Shown in pieces: positions 37,111-45,211 of a stretch of DNA of 64,000 bases. Numbering within the stretch: the stretch's first letter is position 1; each line of letters begins with the position of its first letter. Below the pieces are notes generated by a model that searched no databases, was not told the origin of the DNA, and saw nothing but the letters and a program-made list of their open reading frames with translations. Made by a program: the position numbers and the translations under genes. The stretch lies in the NCBI RefSeq assembly GCF_032190635.1, contig NZ_JAVLAS010000001.1, positions 1,364,001 to 1,428,000 of the forward strand. The letters are read 5' to 3'. Origin of the DNA: Levilactobacillus zymae. Lineage in GTDB: Bacteria; Bacillota; Bacilli; Lactobacillales; Lactobacillaceae.

Positions 37111-37178
37111 ACACGTTGAAAACGAAGAGTGGCGCGTGGTCGTCACTCTTCATGTCTTTTAGAAAGGATGACAGTGGA

Positions 37179-39500
37179 ATGATTGCGGCCCAATACCATT
37201 GGAACAACCAGCACGTGGATCAGCCGTCCGCAGCGGCGCAGACGTTAGCCAAGGCGGCTCAGGTGTCGCCCATCGTGGCTCAGATTCTGCAAAACCGGGG
37301 GATCGATACTTTAGAAGCGGTGCGGGCCTTCCTGACCCCGGGACCGGAGCAACTGCACGATCCCTTTTTACTCCACGATATGCGTAAGGGACTTGACCGG
37401 ATTGAAGACGCCATTGCCGCGGAGCAACAGATTACCATTTACGGGGATTACGATGCCGATGGGGTTACCAGTACGTCAATCATGTACGAAACCCTGAATG
37501 AGCTGGGCGCTAAGGTCAACTATTACATCCCTAATCGCTTTACCGACGGATACGGGCCCAACGTCGCTGCGTTTCAAAAGCTCATCGCGGCGGGGACTCA
37601 GCTGTTGGTAACGGTCGATAACGGGGTTGCGGGTAACGCGGCAATTGCGGCTGCTAACGAAGCGGGGGTCGATGTGGTGGTGACCGACCATCACGAACTA
37701 CCCCAGGAGCTGCCGGCAGCCTATGCCATCATTCATCCGCGGTATCCCGGTGCCGAATATCCGTTTGGAGGGCTCTCCGGGGCGGGGGTGGCCTTTAAGG
37801 TGGCCCAAGCGCTACGTGAAGAGATCCCGCAAGACCTGTTAGACTTGGCGGCCATTGGGACCGTTGCGGATTTGGTGCCCCTGACCGATGAAAATCGGGT
37901 ACTGGTCTACTTTGGTCTGGCGTTACTCAAGCAAGACGAGCGGCCCGGACTGCGGGCCTTAATGAAGACGGCGGGGATTCAACCAGACGATTTAACGGAA
38001 CAATCGATTGGGTTTGGCATCGCTCCCCGGCTGAATGCCTTGGGACGTTTAGGGGATGCGGGACCCGCCGTAAAACTCCTCACGACGTTGGACGAAGACG
38101 TGGCTCAAGATCTAGCCCAACAAACGGAACAGAAAAACCGGCAGCGACAGGAATTGGTTGCCGAGATTAGTACGGCGGCATTGGCCCAAGCGGCGGACGC
38201 GCAGCACCAGGACCGGCAAGCCCTCGTGATTAGTGGTCACGATTGGCACGAAGGGGTCTTGGGAATCGTTGCCAGCAAGGTCGTGGAACGAACGGGTAAA
38301 CCCACGCTGGTCTTAAATATCGATGCTCAGGGACGAGCTAAGGGGTCGGGCCGTAGCGTGGCAGCCTTTAATCTCTTTGCGGCGTTAGACCAACATAGGG
38401 ACCTAATGACGGCTTTTGGGGGGCACCACATGGCAGTGGGTCTCACCGTCCCGGCCGAGCAATTAGCGGCGCTAGCAGACGCTTTAGAAGCGACTGCTGC
38501 TGCACAACGGTTAGCTGACCAAGGCCCCAGTGACGTTACCGTGGCGGCCACGTTGGCGGTACCGGATGCAACGATGGCGTTGTATCACGATTTGGGGAAA
38601 TTGGCGCCATTTGGTACGGACAATCCCCAACCCTTATTTGCCTTTGAGCCGGAAAGTGTGACTCAGGTCAAGGCCATCGGTAAAACGCACGATCACTTGA
38701 AATTTCAGCTGCAGACGGGCAACAGTCGGCTTAACGCCATTCAGTTTGGCGCGGGATCCCAGGCTGCGGCTCTCGAACAGGCCGACCAGGTCGCCGTTTT
38801 GGGGACCTTAGAGGATAACGTCTGGCAGGGTCGTCATTCGCTTCAGGTAATGGTGAAGGACTTACAAACGCAGACGGCGGCCGTCGTTGTTGCGCGGACG
38901 ACCGTGTTACACCAAGCGATGTTTGCCGAAGCGGGAACCTACGTCTTTTTTCACCAAAATATCTATCAGCAGTTGGCTTCCCGGCTGCCGGCCACGGGCA
39001 CGGCGGTGCTATATACGGGCCAACCCTTAGCACCAATCACGGACGAACAACCGGTTTACCTGGTTGATTGTCCTGATCTGACGACGGACTTGACGACGGT
39101 CGTGACCCAGTTGGCGCCCCAGCGGATTATAGCTTATCTTTACGAGAAAGAAAGTCTTTCGCGTTTAGGGATGCCTTCTCGCGCACAATATGCTAAACTA
39201 TTTAAGTTCGTTGCAACACACCAACACGTCGACGTGGGTCATCAATTGGCGCAACTCAGCACGTTCATTCAAATTCCCCGCACGCAACTGGTCTTTATGA
39301 TCCAGGTCTTCTTCGAATGTGGGTTTATCTCGATTGCGCACGGCATTATGGATGCGGTCGCCCAACCGGGACATCAAGATTTGACGAGTGCGCCGAGTTA
39401 TCAGTTACGGCAACAACAAATGCAGACCGAACAAGACCTGCTACTTTGTCCGGCCCAGGCGTTAACGCAGCGCCTCCAGGACCTCATCGACCTAAAATAA
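37179..39500 (+). CDS. recJ: Single-stranded-DNA-specific exonuclease RecJ
   Basis: 5'-3' exonuclease of recombination and repair. DHH-family metal motifs: GDYDADG and TDHHE, followed by the DHHA1 domain (GGHHMAVG) and an OB domain, then a Firmicutes-type C-terminal extension. The frame opens at 37116, but AAAGGA precedes the ATG at 37179 and [11 protein letters not shown] is the natural start (773 residues). It is followed by apt at 17 bases, as in Bacillus. Confidence 0.94.
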   Translation: MIAAQYHWNNQHVDQPSAAAQTLAKAAQVSPIVAQILQNRGIDTLEAVRAFLTPGPEQLHDPFLLHDMRKGLDRIEDAIAAEQQITIYGDYDADGVTSTSIMYETLNELGAKVNYYIPNRFTDGYGPNVAAFQKLIAAGTQLLVTVDNGVAGNAAIAAANEAGVDVVVTDHHELPQELPAAYAIIHPRYPGAEYPFGGLSGAGVAFKVAQALREEIPQDLLDLAAIGTVADLVPLTDENRVLVYFGLALLKQDERPGLRALMKTAGIQPDDLTEQSIGFGIAPRLNALGRLGDAGPAVKLLTTLDEDVAQDLAQQTEQKNRQRQELVAEISTAALAQAADAQHQDRQALVISGHDWHEGVLGIVASKVVERTGKPTLVLNIDAQGRAKGSGRSVAAFNLFAALDQHRDLMTAFGGHHMAVGLTVPAEQLAALADALEATAAAQRLADQGPSDVTVAATLAVPDATMALYHDLGKLAPFGTDNPQPLFAFEPESVTQVKAIGKTHDHLKFQLQTGNSRLNAIQFGAGSQAAALEQADQVAVLGTLEDNVWQGRHSLQVMVKDLQTQTAAVVVARTTVLHQAMFAEAGTYVFFHQNIYQQLASRLPATGTAVLYTGQPLAPITDEQPVYLVDCPDLTTDLTTVVTQLAPQRIIAYLYEKESLSRLGMPSRAQYAKLFKFVATHQHVDVGHQLAQLSTFIQIPRTQLVFMIQVFFECGFISIAHGIMDAVAQPGHQDLTSAPSYQLRQQQMQTEQDLLLCPAQALTQRLQDLIDLK

Positions 39501-39517
39501 AGGAGCTAATTTTAAAA

Positions 39518-40036
39518 ATGGCCATTGATTTTACGAAATACATTGCAAGCGTTCCCGATTATCCAGAAAAGGGCGTTATTTTCCGCGACATCTCGCCGTT
39601 GATGGCGGACGGTGAGGCGTTCCACGCCGCAACTGATCAGATCGTGCAATACGCGAAGGACAAGGCGGTCGAAATGATTGTCGGGCCCGAAGCCCGGGGA
39701 TTCATTGTGGGTTGCCCAGTGGCTTACGAACTTGGCGTGGGGTTTGCCCCAGCACGGAAGGAAGGTAAGCTACCCCGCGCAACGGTTAAGGCCAGCTACG
39801 ATCTCGAATACGGCACGTCCTCGCTATACCTGCATAAGGATGCCATCAAGCCGGGACAACGGGTGTTGGTCACCGACGATTTATTAGCCACGGGTGGCAC
39901 GATTGGCGCAACAATCAAGCTGGTGGAAGACTTAGGCGGGGTAGTCGTCGGTACGGCCTTCCTGATTGAGTTAGACGCCTTACACGGTCGCGATAAGCTG
40001 AAGGGTTACGACGTCTTCAGTTTGATGAACTATTAA
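39518..40036 (+). CDS. apt: Adenine phosphoribosyltransferase
   Basis: Purine salvage: adenine plus PRPP to AMP. The PRPP motif [13 protein letters not shown] is intact, and the N-terminus [20 protein letters not shown] is that of the family. The frame continues upstream into recJ to 39317, but AAAGGAG lies upstream of the ATG at 39518, giving 172 residues, the family length. It is in an operon with recJ; a terminator follows. Confidence 0.96.
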   Translation: MAIDFTKYIASVPDYPEKGVIFRDISPLMADGEAFHAATDQIVQYAKDKAVEMIVGPEARGFIVGCPVAYELGVGFAPARKEGKLPRATVKASYDLEYGTSSLYLHKDAIKPGQRVLVTDDLLATGGTIGATIKLVEDLGGVVVGTAFLIELDALHGRDKLKGYDVFSLMNY

Positions 40037-40052
40037 GCTAATTCTAAGTGAG

Positions 40053-40090
40053 CAGTGGGTCCGCTAGTTAGCGGGGCGCACTGTTTTTTT
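40053..40090 (+). terminator. Terminator of recJ-apt
   Basis: CAGTG (40053-40057) pairs with CACTG (40079-40083), with an inner CCGC/GCGG stem, followed by seven T. Confidence 0.82.
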
Positions 40091-40190
40091 GTGTCGTGGA
40101 GGGAAATTAGCTATTTCGAAGGGGTTAGGGCCAAAAGCCTTGGAAATTTATGCTATCCTCAAGGGTGGAAATCATGAGGAGGAAAAACAA

Positions 40191-41267
40191 ATGTCACCAG
40201 AATATGCAACGGCCATTCCGGCGGCCTGGTATTGGCTGTGGGTGTTGCCCGTTGGCTTAGGACTCATCTTTACTTGGCGGTATCAACGGGATAAATGTCG
40301 GCTGAGTAACGGGTTATGGTTCTCGGCCACTCTATATAGCTTTTTAGCGGTGTTAGCGATGTCGATTTTGGGAACGGAAAATCGGTGGTTAATCATCGTC
40401 AGTGTTGGGCTATTTGTCATCTTACTGATGGTTATCGGACTCGCCTTCTTGTTACAAGCCTTTTTGCTTTTGTGGAATGCGTGGCTGGTGTGGCGCCGGG
40501 AACAGCACACGCTTGCCAATATGTTGACCCTCTGGCTGGGGTTGGCCATTTTATTGTTACCCTGGGTTAATCATTTAGCAGGACAGTTTTTGCCGGCACA
40601 AGTCGACGAGTTTTTAGTGATCTTGGTTAATTTGGGGATCTTTTACGTCGCGTTTTGGTTTTACAATTATCTGACCATGTTAGTGGTCTATCAATTCAAC
40701 CATCCGCGGTGGCGGCAGGACTTCATCATTGTTTTGGGAGCGGGGTTGTTAAACGGTGACCAGGTGTCGCCACTGCTGCAACAACGGATCGATCGGGGGC
40801 TGGCGTTTTATCGTAAGCAACGGGCGAAGACGGGACACCCGGTTAAACTGATCTTTTCGGGGGGCCAGGGTGCCGACGAAACGGTGCCGGAAGGTCAAGC
40901 GATGTTGACTTACGCGCTGACTCAGGGGTTGCCTGCAGCGGATGGATTGGCAGAGCAACGGTCGACCAGCACCTTTGAAAACTTAAAATTTAGCCAGGCG
41001 CTGATTCAGGCTAGTGGGATCACAAAGCCACGCGTCATTTTTGTCACCAACAATTACCATACGTTTCGGGCGGGGATGATTGCCCGCCAAGTGGGATTAA
41101 AGGCCGACGGAATCGGGTCGCGCACGGCGGGATTTTTCTTGCCAAACGCGGTCTTACGGGAATACATCGCCATTTTCGTGCGGAATCGTAAGTGGCACGC
41201 GGTGGCTTTGGGGCTGATGGTGATTCTAAGCGGGCTGCTAGTCTGGTTACCTACGTTAGGGGCTTAG
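40191..41267 (+). CDS. YdcF-type (DUF218) membrane protein
   Basis: A 358-residue protein. Five to six hydrophobic segments occupy the first 180 residues, and a DUF218 domain follows: FIIVLGAGLLNGDQVSPLLQ, IFSGGQGADETVPEGQAM, STSTFENLKFS and VTNNYHTFRAGMIAR. The last about 20 residues form another helix. Family members (SanA, ElyC, YdcF) act on the cell envelope, but the reaction is unknown. AGGAGG precedes the ATG at 40191 by eight bases; the longer frame to 40089 overlaps the preceding terminator. Monocistronic. Confidence 0.85.
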   Translation: MSPEYATAIPAAWYWLWVLPVGLGLIFTWRYQRDKCRLSNGLWFSATLYSFLAVLAMSILGTENRWLIIVSVGLFVILLMVIGLAFLLQAFLLLWNAWLVWRREQHTLANMLTLWLGLAILLLPWVNHLAGQFLPAQVDEFLVILVNLGIFYVAFWFYNYLTMLVVYQFNHPRWRQDFIIVLGAGLLNGDQVSPLLQQRIDRGLAFYRKQRAKTGHPVKLIFSGGQGADETVPEGQAMLTYALTQGLPAADGLAEQRSTSTFENLKFSQALIQASGITKPRVIFVTNNYHTFRAGMIARQVGLKADGIGSRTAGFFLPNAVLREYIAIFVRNRKWHAVALGLMVILSGLLVWLPTLGA

Positions 41268-41280
41268 ATAGTTCACCGCG

Positions 41281-41333
41281 CTTACCCGAGGAATTAGTTG
41301 TGTTGCGGTAAGGTTCTCTGCTAGGATAGAACC
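41281..41333 (+). other. Two tandem hairpins after the YdcF-type gene
   Basis: CTTACC/GGTAAG (41281-41286 with 41307-41312) and GGTTCT/AGAACC (41312-41317 with 41328-41333) lie between the stop codon and the terminator at 41346. This makes an unusually structured 3' region. Role unknown. Confidence 0.45.
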
Positions 41334-41345
41334 ATCCAGAAGACG

Positions 41346-41383
41346 AGATCACTCTACCATCCGCGGGGGAGTGATCTTTTTTT
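41346..41383 (+). terminator. Terminator after the YdcF-type gene
   Basis: AGATCACTC (41346-41354) and GAGTGATCT (41369-41377) form a perfect stem followed by a T-run. The loop holds TACCATCCGCGGG, a 13-mer that recurs at 44317 just before another terminator. Confidence 0.88.
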
Positions 41384-41559
41384 ATGGAAATTAAACGTTC
41401 CTCGCTAAACCTAGTCGTCGTGATGGGGGACGGAAACTCAGGGGTTAAATTAGGTTCGCCGAATTGTATTCATCAGGAATATATGTGGTTGTTACACGAT
41501 TGACTTATTAAGCGTGTATAATCAATCATGACAATCCGAGATGAAGGGACGAGCAGCCG

Positions 41560-41958
41560 ATGAGTAAAGTTATTGTGAATTATCAGGCGACGGATCCGTT
41601 AGCCCACTCTTTTCGCTTGCAATTAAGTCAGTGGTCCGCCGCTAGCTGGGATTTCCCGGCGTTCATCTTTCATGAACAACAACCCGCGGTGGCTTTCGAT
41701 AGTCGCCAGGCTAACCGACTTAAACGCCATTTACGGCGGGAAATCAAAGAAAATCAGAGCTACTTAGTGGTGATTAGCCGTGAAACTTGGCAGTCTGAAT
41801 GGGTCAATTGGGAAATTAAGACGGCGGTCCAACAGGATAAACAGCTCATGGCTGCTAAGTTGGATACCACCAGCATGACGCCGCTAGCCCTCTTCGAAGC
41901 GGATCCGTTATGGATTGACCCGTTTGATCCGGGAGCTTTGTTGCAGCGTTCAATTTAA
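41560..41958 (+). CDS. Stand-alone TIR-like (DUF1863/MTH538-type) protein
   Basis: A 132-residue protein that matches the TIR-like family by pattern. Near the N-terminus a beta strand VIVNYQATD replaces the usual FxSY-D. A middle strand with FHEQ and an Asp-Ser loop follow, then the strongest mark, VISRETWQSEWVNWEIKTAV (71-90), where S-x-WV-x-WEI is the family signature. The Glu of WEI (Glu85) is the likely functional residue. Related proteins act as nucleotide-signalling or NAD-cleaving enzymes in defence systems such as Thoeris, but no ThsA-like partner is nearby. The start is ATG at 41560. Function not assigned. Confidence 0.68.
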   Translation: MSKVIVNYQATDPLAHSFRLQLSQWSAASWDFPAFIFHEQQPAVAFDSRQANRLKRHLRREIKENQSYLVVISRETWQSEWVNWEIKTAVQQDKQLMAAKLDTTSMTPLALFEADPLWIDPFDPGALLQRSI

Positions 41959-41972
41959 TTTAAAATCGGGTC

Positions 41973-42000
41973 TTGCATTTATATTCATTATTGGTAGAAT
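41973..42000 (+). promoter_or_regulatory. Promoter of tRNA-Ser
   Basis: TTGCAT (41973-41978), a 16-base spacer and TAGAAT (41995-42000) preceded by TGG. The tRNA begins 13 bases later. Confidence 0.7.
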
Positions 42001-42012
42001 AGATTAAGTAAT

Positions 42013-42100
42013 GGAGAGTTGGCAGAGTGGTAATGCACCGGACTCGAAATCCGGCGAACCGGCTAATACCGGCGCGCAGGTTCAAATCCTGTACTCTCCT
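42013..42100 (+). tRNA. tRNA-Ser (CGA)
   Basis: An 88-base tRNA for serine codon UCG. Acceptor arm GGAGAGT/ACTCTCC (42013-42019 with 42093-42099). D-stem GCA/TGC. Anticodon stem CCGGA/TCCGG with loop CTCGAAA, so the anticodon is CGA. A long class II variable arm uses CCGG/CCGG. T-loop TTCAAAT. The discriminator base reads T rather than the usual G of tRNA-Ser, and CCA is not encoded. A promoter lies just upstream and a terminator at 42125. Confidence 0.93.
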
Positions 42101-42124
42101 TAAGAAGCTTCACCACAGACAGTG

Positions 42125-42155
42125 GCCATCAAACAACGGTTTGGTGGCTTTTTTG
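42125..42155 (+). terminator. Terminator of tRNA-Ser
   Basis: GCCATCAAAC (42125-42134) pairs with GTTTGGTGGC (42139-42148), one G-T pair, followed by a T-run. Confidence 0.88.
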
Positions 42156-42177
42156 TTTGGTTTTGGCAGTTATGAAA

Positions 42178-42227
42178 TCAAAAAAAATCACGTTTTCGTG
42201 CTGAATCTTCGCCACGAAAACGTGATT
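42178..42227 (-). terminator. Terminator of the secreted-protein gene
   Basis: AATCACGTTTTCGTG (42186-42200) and CACGAAAACGTGATT (42213-42227) form a perfect 15-base stem. The run of A before it is the T-run for the reverse-strand gene at 42245. Confidence 0.9.
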
Positions 42228-42244
42228 AAATACGCTGTTAGATG

Positions 42245-42802
42245 TTAGATGGTGCCACTGTATTTCCAACCGTGCTTAACGTGCTTGTAGAAGACGGTCT
42301 TATTGCCGTGCTTAATGGTCATCCAGACCTTTAGCTTGCTGGTCTTGGTGCCGTGAGGGAGTACGGCCTTGCCGGAATACGGCGTGGTTTGAGACGTGAT
42401 GGTCGTGGCGTCGAGCTTAGACGAGTTGTACGGGTAGAGGGTGCTGTAAGAGCGCCAGTATTCTTCTGTCGCTACCTTCTTGTGGTACTTGACCGCATAA
42501 GCCGTTTCGTGTTCGCCGTTGACGCCGGTTTTCTTGACCTTTAAAGGCGTTAGGCTGTTTTTAATCTTGAAAGCGACCGTCTTGCTGGGCTTATTGAGCG
42601 CCTTATTTAATTTATAAAAAGAATAATTCCACTGGCGGTTGGTCAGGTACCCCGTCCGGTAACTCTTGGTAAAGCCGGTGTATTTCGCCACGCGATAGTT
42701 TGCCTTGTGGACCTTGGCCGCAGAGGCGTTCTGTGGTGCCACAAAGACTAACCCGGCCGACAGCGTCGCTAAGGCCACTGCCCATAATTTAGATGATGTC
42801 AT
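42245..42802 (-). CDS. Secreted basic protein of unknown function
   Basis: A 185-residue protein with a typical Sec signal peptide (MTSSKLWAVALATLSAGLVF, cleavage likely after ASA near residue 28). The mature part is rich in Lys, Tyr and Thr, highly basic, and has no LPXTG anchor or transmembrane segment. Its composition resembles small extracellular surface-associated proteins of lactobacilli, but no family is recognised. It has its own strong terminator. The upstream region to 43126 holds no other gene. Confidence 0.75.
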   Translation of the reverse strand: MTSSKLWAVALATLSAGLVFVAPQNASAAKVHKANYRVAKYTGFTKSYRTGYLTNRQWNYSFYKLNKALNKPSKTVAFKIKNSLTPLKVKKTGVNGEHETAYAVKYHKKVATEEYWRSYSTLYPYNSSKLDATTITSQTTPYSGKAVLPHGTKTSKLKVWMTIKHGNKTVFYKHVKHGWKYSGTI

Positions 42803-43126
42803 GAAGATTCCCCCCGTTAAAATGTCAGCTTTTTAGGTCGTCGGGTGTGGACCCCGGCAGCAAAACCGGAATAATTAGCTCCATTAAACCATGAGACTGC
42901 GGAAAATTAAAGGGGCAGGAATCCAAAAGCTAGTGGATTTAGCCGGAAATTCCCGCGGGATGCCATTTTTGTAGGCGAACCGCTTTCGGGCTACCCGGCC
43001 GCTTAAATCTGAGTGGATTAATCGTTGAACTATTTAGCTTGAATGTTGTAAATTTTGTGATGGCGTCGCTAAGCAACGGGCACTTGCGGTAAACTAAGGC
43101 TAAAACTAGTTTTAATGGAGGGCGCT
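42803..43126. other. Intergenic region between divergent genes
   Basis: About 320 bases between the divergent secreted-protein gene and the AlkC-like gene. It holds one candidate forward promoter, TTGAAC (43025-43030) with TAAATT (43049-43054) at an 18-base spacing, and a possible extended element around GCGGTAAACT (43087-43095). No RNA gene or coding frame is seen. Confidence 0.4.
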
Positions 43127-44224
43127 ATGGACCTAAAAGAACTGTATTCACCGATTTTTATTCGGCATCTGGGAGAAGCGATACAACGAGAATATCCGTT
43201 GGTTCAACCCGATCGGCTATTAGCCGATTGTTTACGTGCTGATTGGCCAAAGCTAAAATTAATGGAACGACGTGACCGGCTAGTGAACAGTCTCCACCGG
43301 CAATTACCGGCCGATTTTGAACAGGCGGCTCCCATTTTGCGGGCGATTGCCCCGCAATTTACGGGATTAGCGGCCGTTTGTTTACCCCAGTATGTGGCCC
43401 AGTACGGGTTGGCGCATTGGGCCACTGCCATGGTCCTGTTGAAAGAACTGACGCGTTATTCCAGTAGTGAATTTGCGATTCGACCGTTTTTGATTCACGC
43501 ACCGCAGGCCACTGAGACCCAGATGCTGCGGTGGGCGCATGACCAGGATCCGGCCGTCCGGCGCTTGGCTAGTGAGGGGTTACGCCCCAGGCTACCGTGG
43601 GGGATTCGGCTAACGCAGTATGTGACCGACCCCGCGCCAATCTGGCCGGTTTTACGGGAACTCATGACTGATGAAAGCGAGTACGTGCAAAAGTCGGTCG
43701 CTAATAATCTCAACGATATCAGTAAAGATCATCCCCAAGCCGTGATCGACTGGGCGCAAACTTACTGGGGACAAACGCCACAAACGACCTGGATACTGAC
43801 CCGGGGATTGCGGACCCTGTTTAAGCAGGGAAATCCCGCAGTCTTGGCCTTAGAAGGGTATGCCTTGAGCGCCGCTGATCACCTGACGGGTTGTTCGTTG
43901 ACCCCGATCGAGCAGACGGCGAGTTTAGGAACGACAACGACGCTTCAATATACTATGACGGCCGAGACTGGCCGGTCACTACCCGTTTACTTAGGTTACC
44001 GGGTGCACTACGTTCGACAACGTCAAGGAACGACCTTTAAGGATTTCTACATTAAACGCACAACTATCCGGCCTGGTGCAACGGTAAGTGGTCAGGTGAC
44101 GCGTCCTTGGCGGCAGCTAACGACCAGAAAACTATATTCGGGAGACCACGTGATTGAGTTACTCGTGAATACGCGGGTGGTGGCGACTGCTCACGTGAAA
44201 TTAACGGTGGAGCAGACACGTTAA
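43127..44224 (+). CDS. AlkC-like DNA alkylation repair protein with C-terminal Ig-like domain
   Basis: HEAT-repeat DNA glycosylase of the AlkC/AlkD superfamily, which removes alkylated bases such as 3-methyladenine. Residues 1-250 are helical repeats, with the family block RYSSSEFAIRPFLI near residue 111 and WAHDQDPAVRRLASEGLRPRL. After about residue 260 comes a beta-rich segment (TTTTLQYTMTAET ... HVIELLVNTRVVATAHVKL) consistent with the Ig-like domain known from AlkC. GGAGG lies before the ATG at 43127; an ATG twelve bases earlier overlaps the RBS. 365 residues. Monocistronic. Confidence 0.82.
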   Translation: MDLKELYSPIFIRHLGEAIQREYPLVQPDRLLADCLRADWPKLKLMERRDRLVNSLHRQLPADFEQAAPILRAIAPQFTGLAAVCLPQYVAQYGLAHWATAMVLLKELTRYSSSEFAIRPFLIHAPQATETQMLRWAHDQDPAVRRLASEGLRPRLPWGIRLTQYVTDPAPIWPVLRELMTDESEYVQKSVANNLNDISKDHPQAVIDWAQTYWGQTPQTTWILTRGLRTLFKQGNPAVLALEGYALSAADHLTGCSLTPIEQTASLGTTTTLQYTMTAETGRSLPVYLGYRVHYVRQRQGTTFKDFYIKRTTIRPGATVSGQVTRPWRQLTTRKLYSGDHVIELLVNTRVVATAHVKLTVEQTR

Positions 44225-44337
44225 GGTCGTCCGAAGCAACGAGTGGCTGTGAATCGGCAATTGGCAACAAATGGAGCCTCTAGGTGAGCGCTAGCAGATT
44301 ACCTTCACGGTAGCGGTACCATCCGCGGGAGAATTAC

Positions 44338-44359
44338 GATTGGCCGGTCAATCTTTTTT
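44338..44359 (+). terminator. Terminator after the AlkC-like gene
   Basis: GATTG (44338-44342) and CAATC (44349-44353) with inner GCC/GGT pairing, followed by six T. It lies over 110 bases after the stop, just after the recurrent 13-mer TACCATCCGCGGG (44317-44329). Confidence 0.7.
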
Positions 44360-44386
44360 GTCGGAACGGTCCCCCAGGATTGAAAT

Positions 44387-44397
44387 TATGGTAAACT
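44387..44397 (+). promoter_or_regulatory. Candidate promoter core of the glycerol facilitator
   Basis: TATGGTAAACT, an extended -10 form (TGG then TAAACT), identical to the element at 22011. It lies directly after the terminator and about 50 bases ahead of the gene. Confidence 0.4.
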
Positions 44398-44445
44398 TAC
44401 CAAGGAGTTTATAAACTAACGCAAAGATTAGGGATGTGGGTAACT

Positions 44446-45150
44446 GTGAGTGGTTTTATTGGTGAATTTTTTGGAACGTTGATTTTAATTGTTTTGGGAA
44501 CGGGCTCGTGCGCGAGCGTGAACCTGAAGAAGACCTACGGGACCGGCAGCGATTGGACCTTTATCTCGCTGGCCTGGGGTTTAGCGGTAACTATGGGGGT
44601 CTACGTGGCCGGTAACTTGGGATCGGATGGTCACTTGAACCCAGCCGTGACGATTGGGTTTGCGGCGTTTGGTTTCTTCCCGTGGGACCAGGTATTGCCC
44701 TACCTATTAGGCCAATTTCTGGGGGCCTTTGTGGGCGCCGCGCTGGTCATCATCCAATTCCGGCCGCATTTTCAAGCCACGTCGGCGAAAAACGGGAACT
44801 CCGTGGGCATCTTCGCTACGCGCCCGGCGATCGCTAATCCGGTCTTTAACTTCCTGTCCGAAACCATCGCGACCTGGGCGTTTATCTTCATCCTGTTGAA
44901 TCTGGGTGACTTTACTCAGGGGATGAAACCCTTCATCGTGGGGACCTTGATCGCCGTGATCGGGATGGGGCTAGGGACCACCACCGGGTTTGCCATCAAC
45001 CCGGCCCGGGACTGGGGCCCCCGGTTGGCCTATACCATCTTGCCGGTTCCGAACCGTGGTAGTGCCGAATGGTCGTACGCCTGGGTTCCCATGTGTGGTC
45101 CCCTGGTAGGGGGCTTATTGGCCGCCGGACTACAGGTTTTATTAAAGTAA
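44446..45150 (+). CDS. MIP-family glycerol facilitator/aquaporin
   Basis: Six-helix channel for glycerol, water and possibly other small solutes. Both half-helix motifs are present: HLNPAVTIG and INPARDWGPR. The Asp after the second NPAR is the mark of glycerol-conducting GlpF-type channels. The frame starts at ATG 44434, but AGGG touches that codon; the GTG at 44446 gives MSGFIGEFFGTLIL, the normal family N-terminus (234 residues), and is preferred with moderate certainty. Lactobacilli carry several paralogues, so I give no symbol. Monocistronic. Confidence 0.88.
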   Translation: MSGFIGEFFGTLILIVLGTGSCASVNLKKTYGTGSDWTFISLAWGLAVTMGVYVAGNLGSDGHLNPAVTIGFAAFGFFPWDQVLPYLLGQFLGAFVGAALVIIQFRPHFQATSAKNGNSVGIFATRPAIANPVFNFLSETIATWAFIFILLNLGDFTQGMKPFIVGTLIAVIGMGLGTTTGFAINPARDWGPRLAYTILPVPNRGSAEWSYAWVPMCGPLVGGLLAAGLQVLLK

Positions 45151-45156
45151 ATCAAT

Positions 45157-45197
45157 TAAAAACTCATGATCGTCGGTTGACGGTCATGAGTTTTTTT
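45157..45197. terminator. Bidirectional terminator
   Basis: ACTCATGA pairs with TCATGAGT, with an inner CGTC/GACG stem, between A-rich and T-rich flanks. It serves the glycerol facilitator and the convergent phosphatase gene. Confidence 0.9.
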
Positions 45198-45211
45198 GCG
45201 GCATAATTAGG

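Noticed and set aside
44225..44433. T-box or other riboswitch before the glycerol facilitator, suggested by GGTACCATCCGCGG and a terminator
   Set aside because: The T-box consensus (AGGGTGGNACCGCG) is not present and no specifier structure was found; the promoter-like element lies after the terminator, so the terminator more likely ends the upstream transcript.
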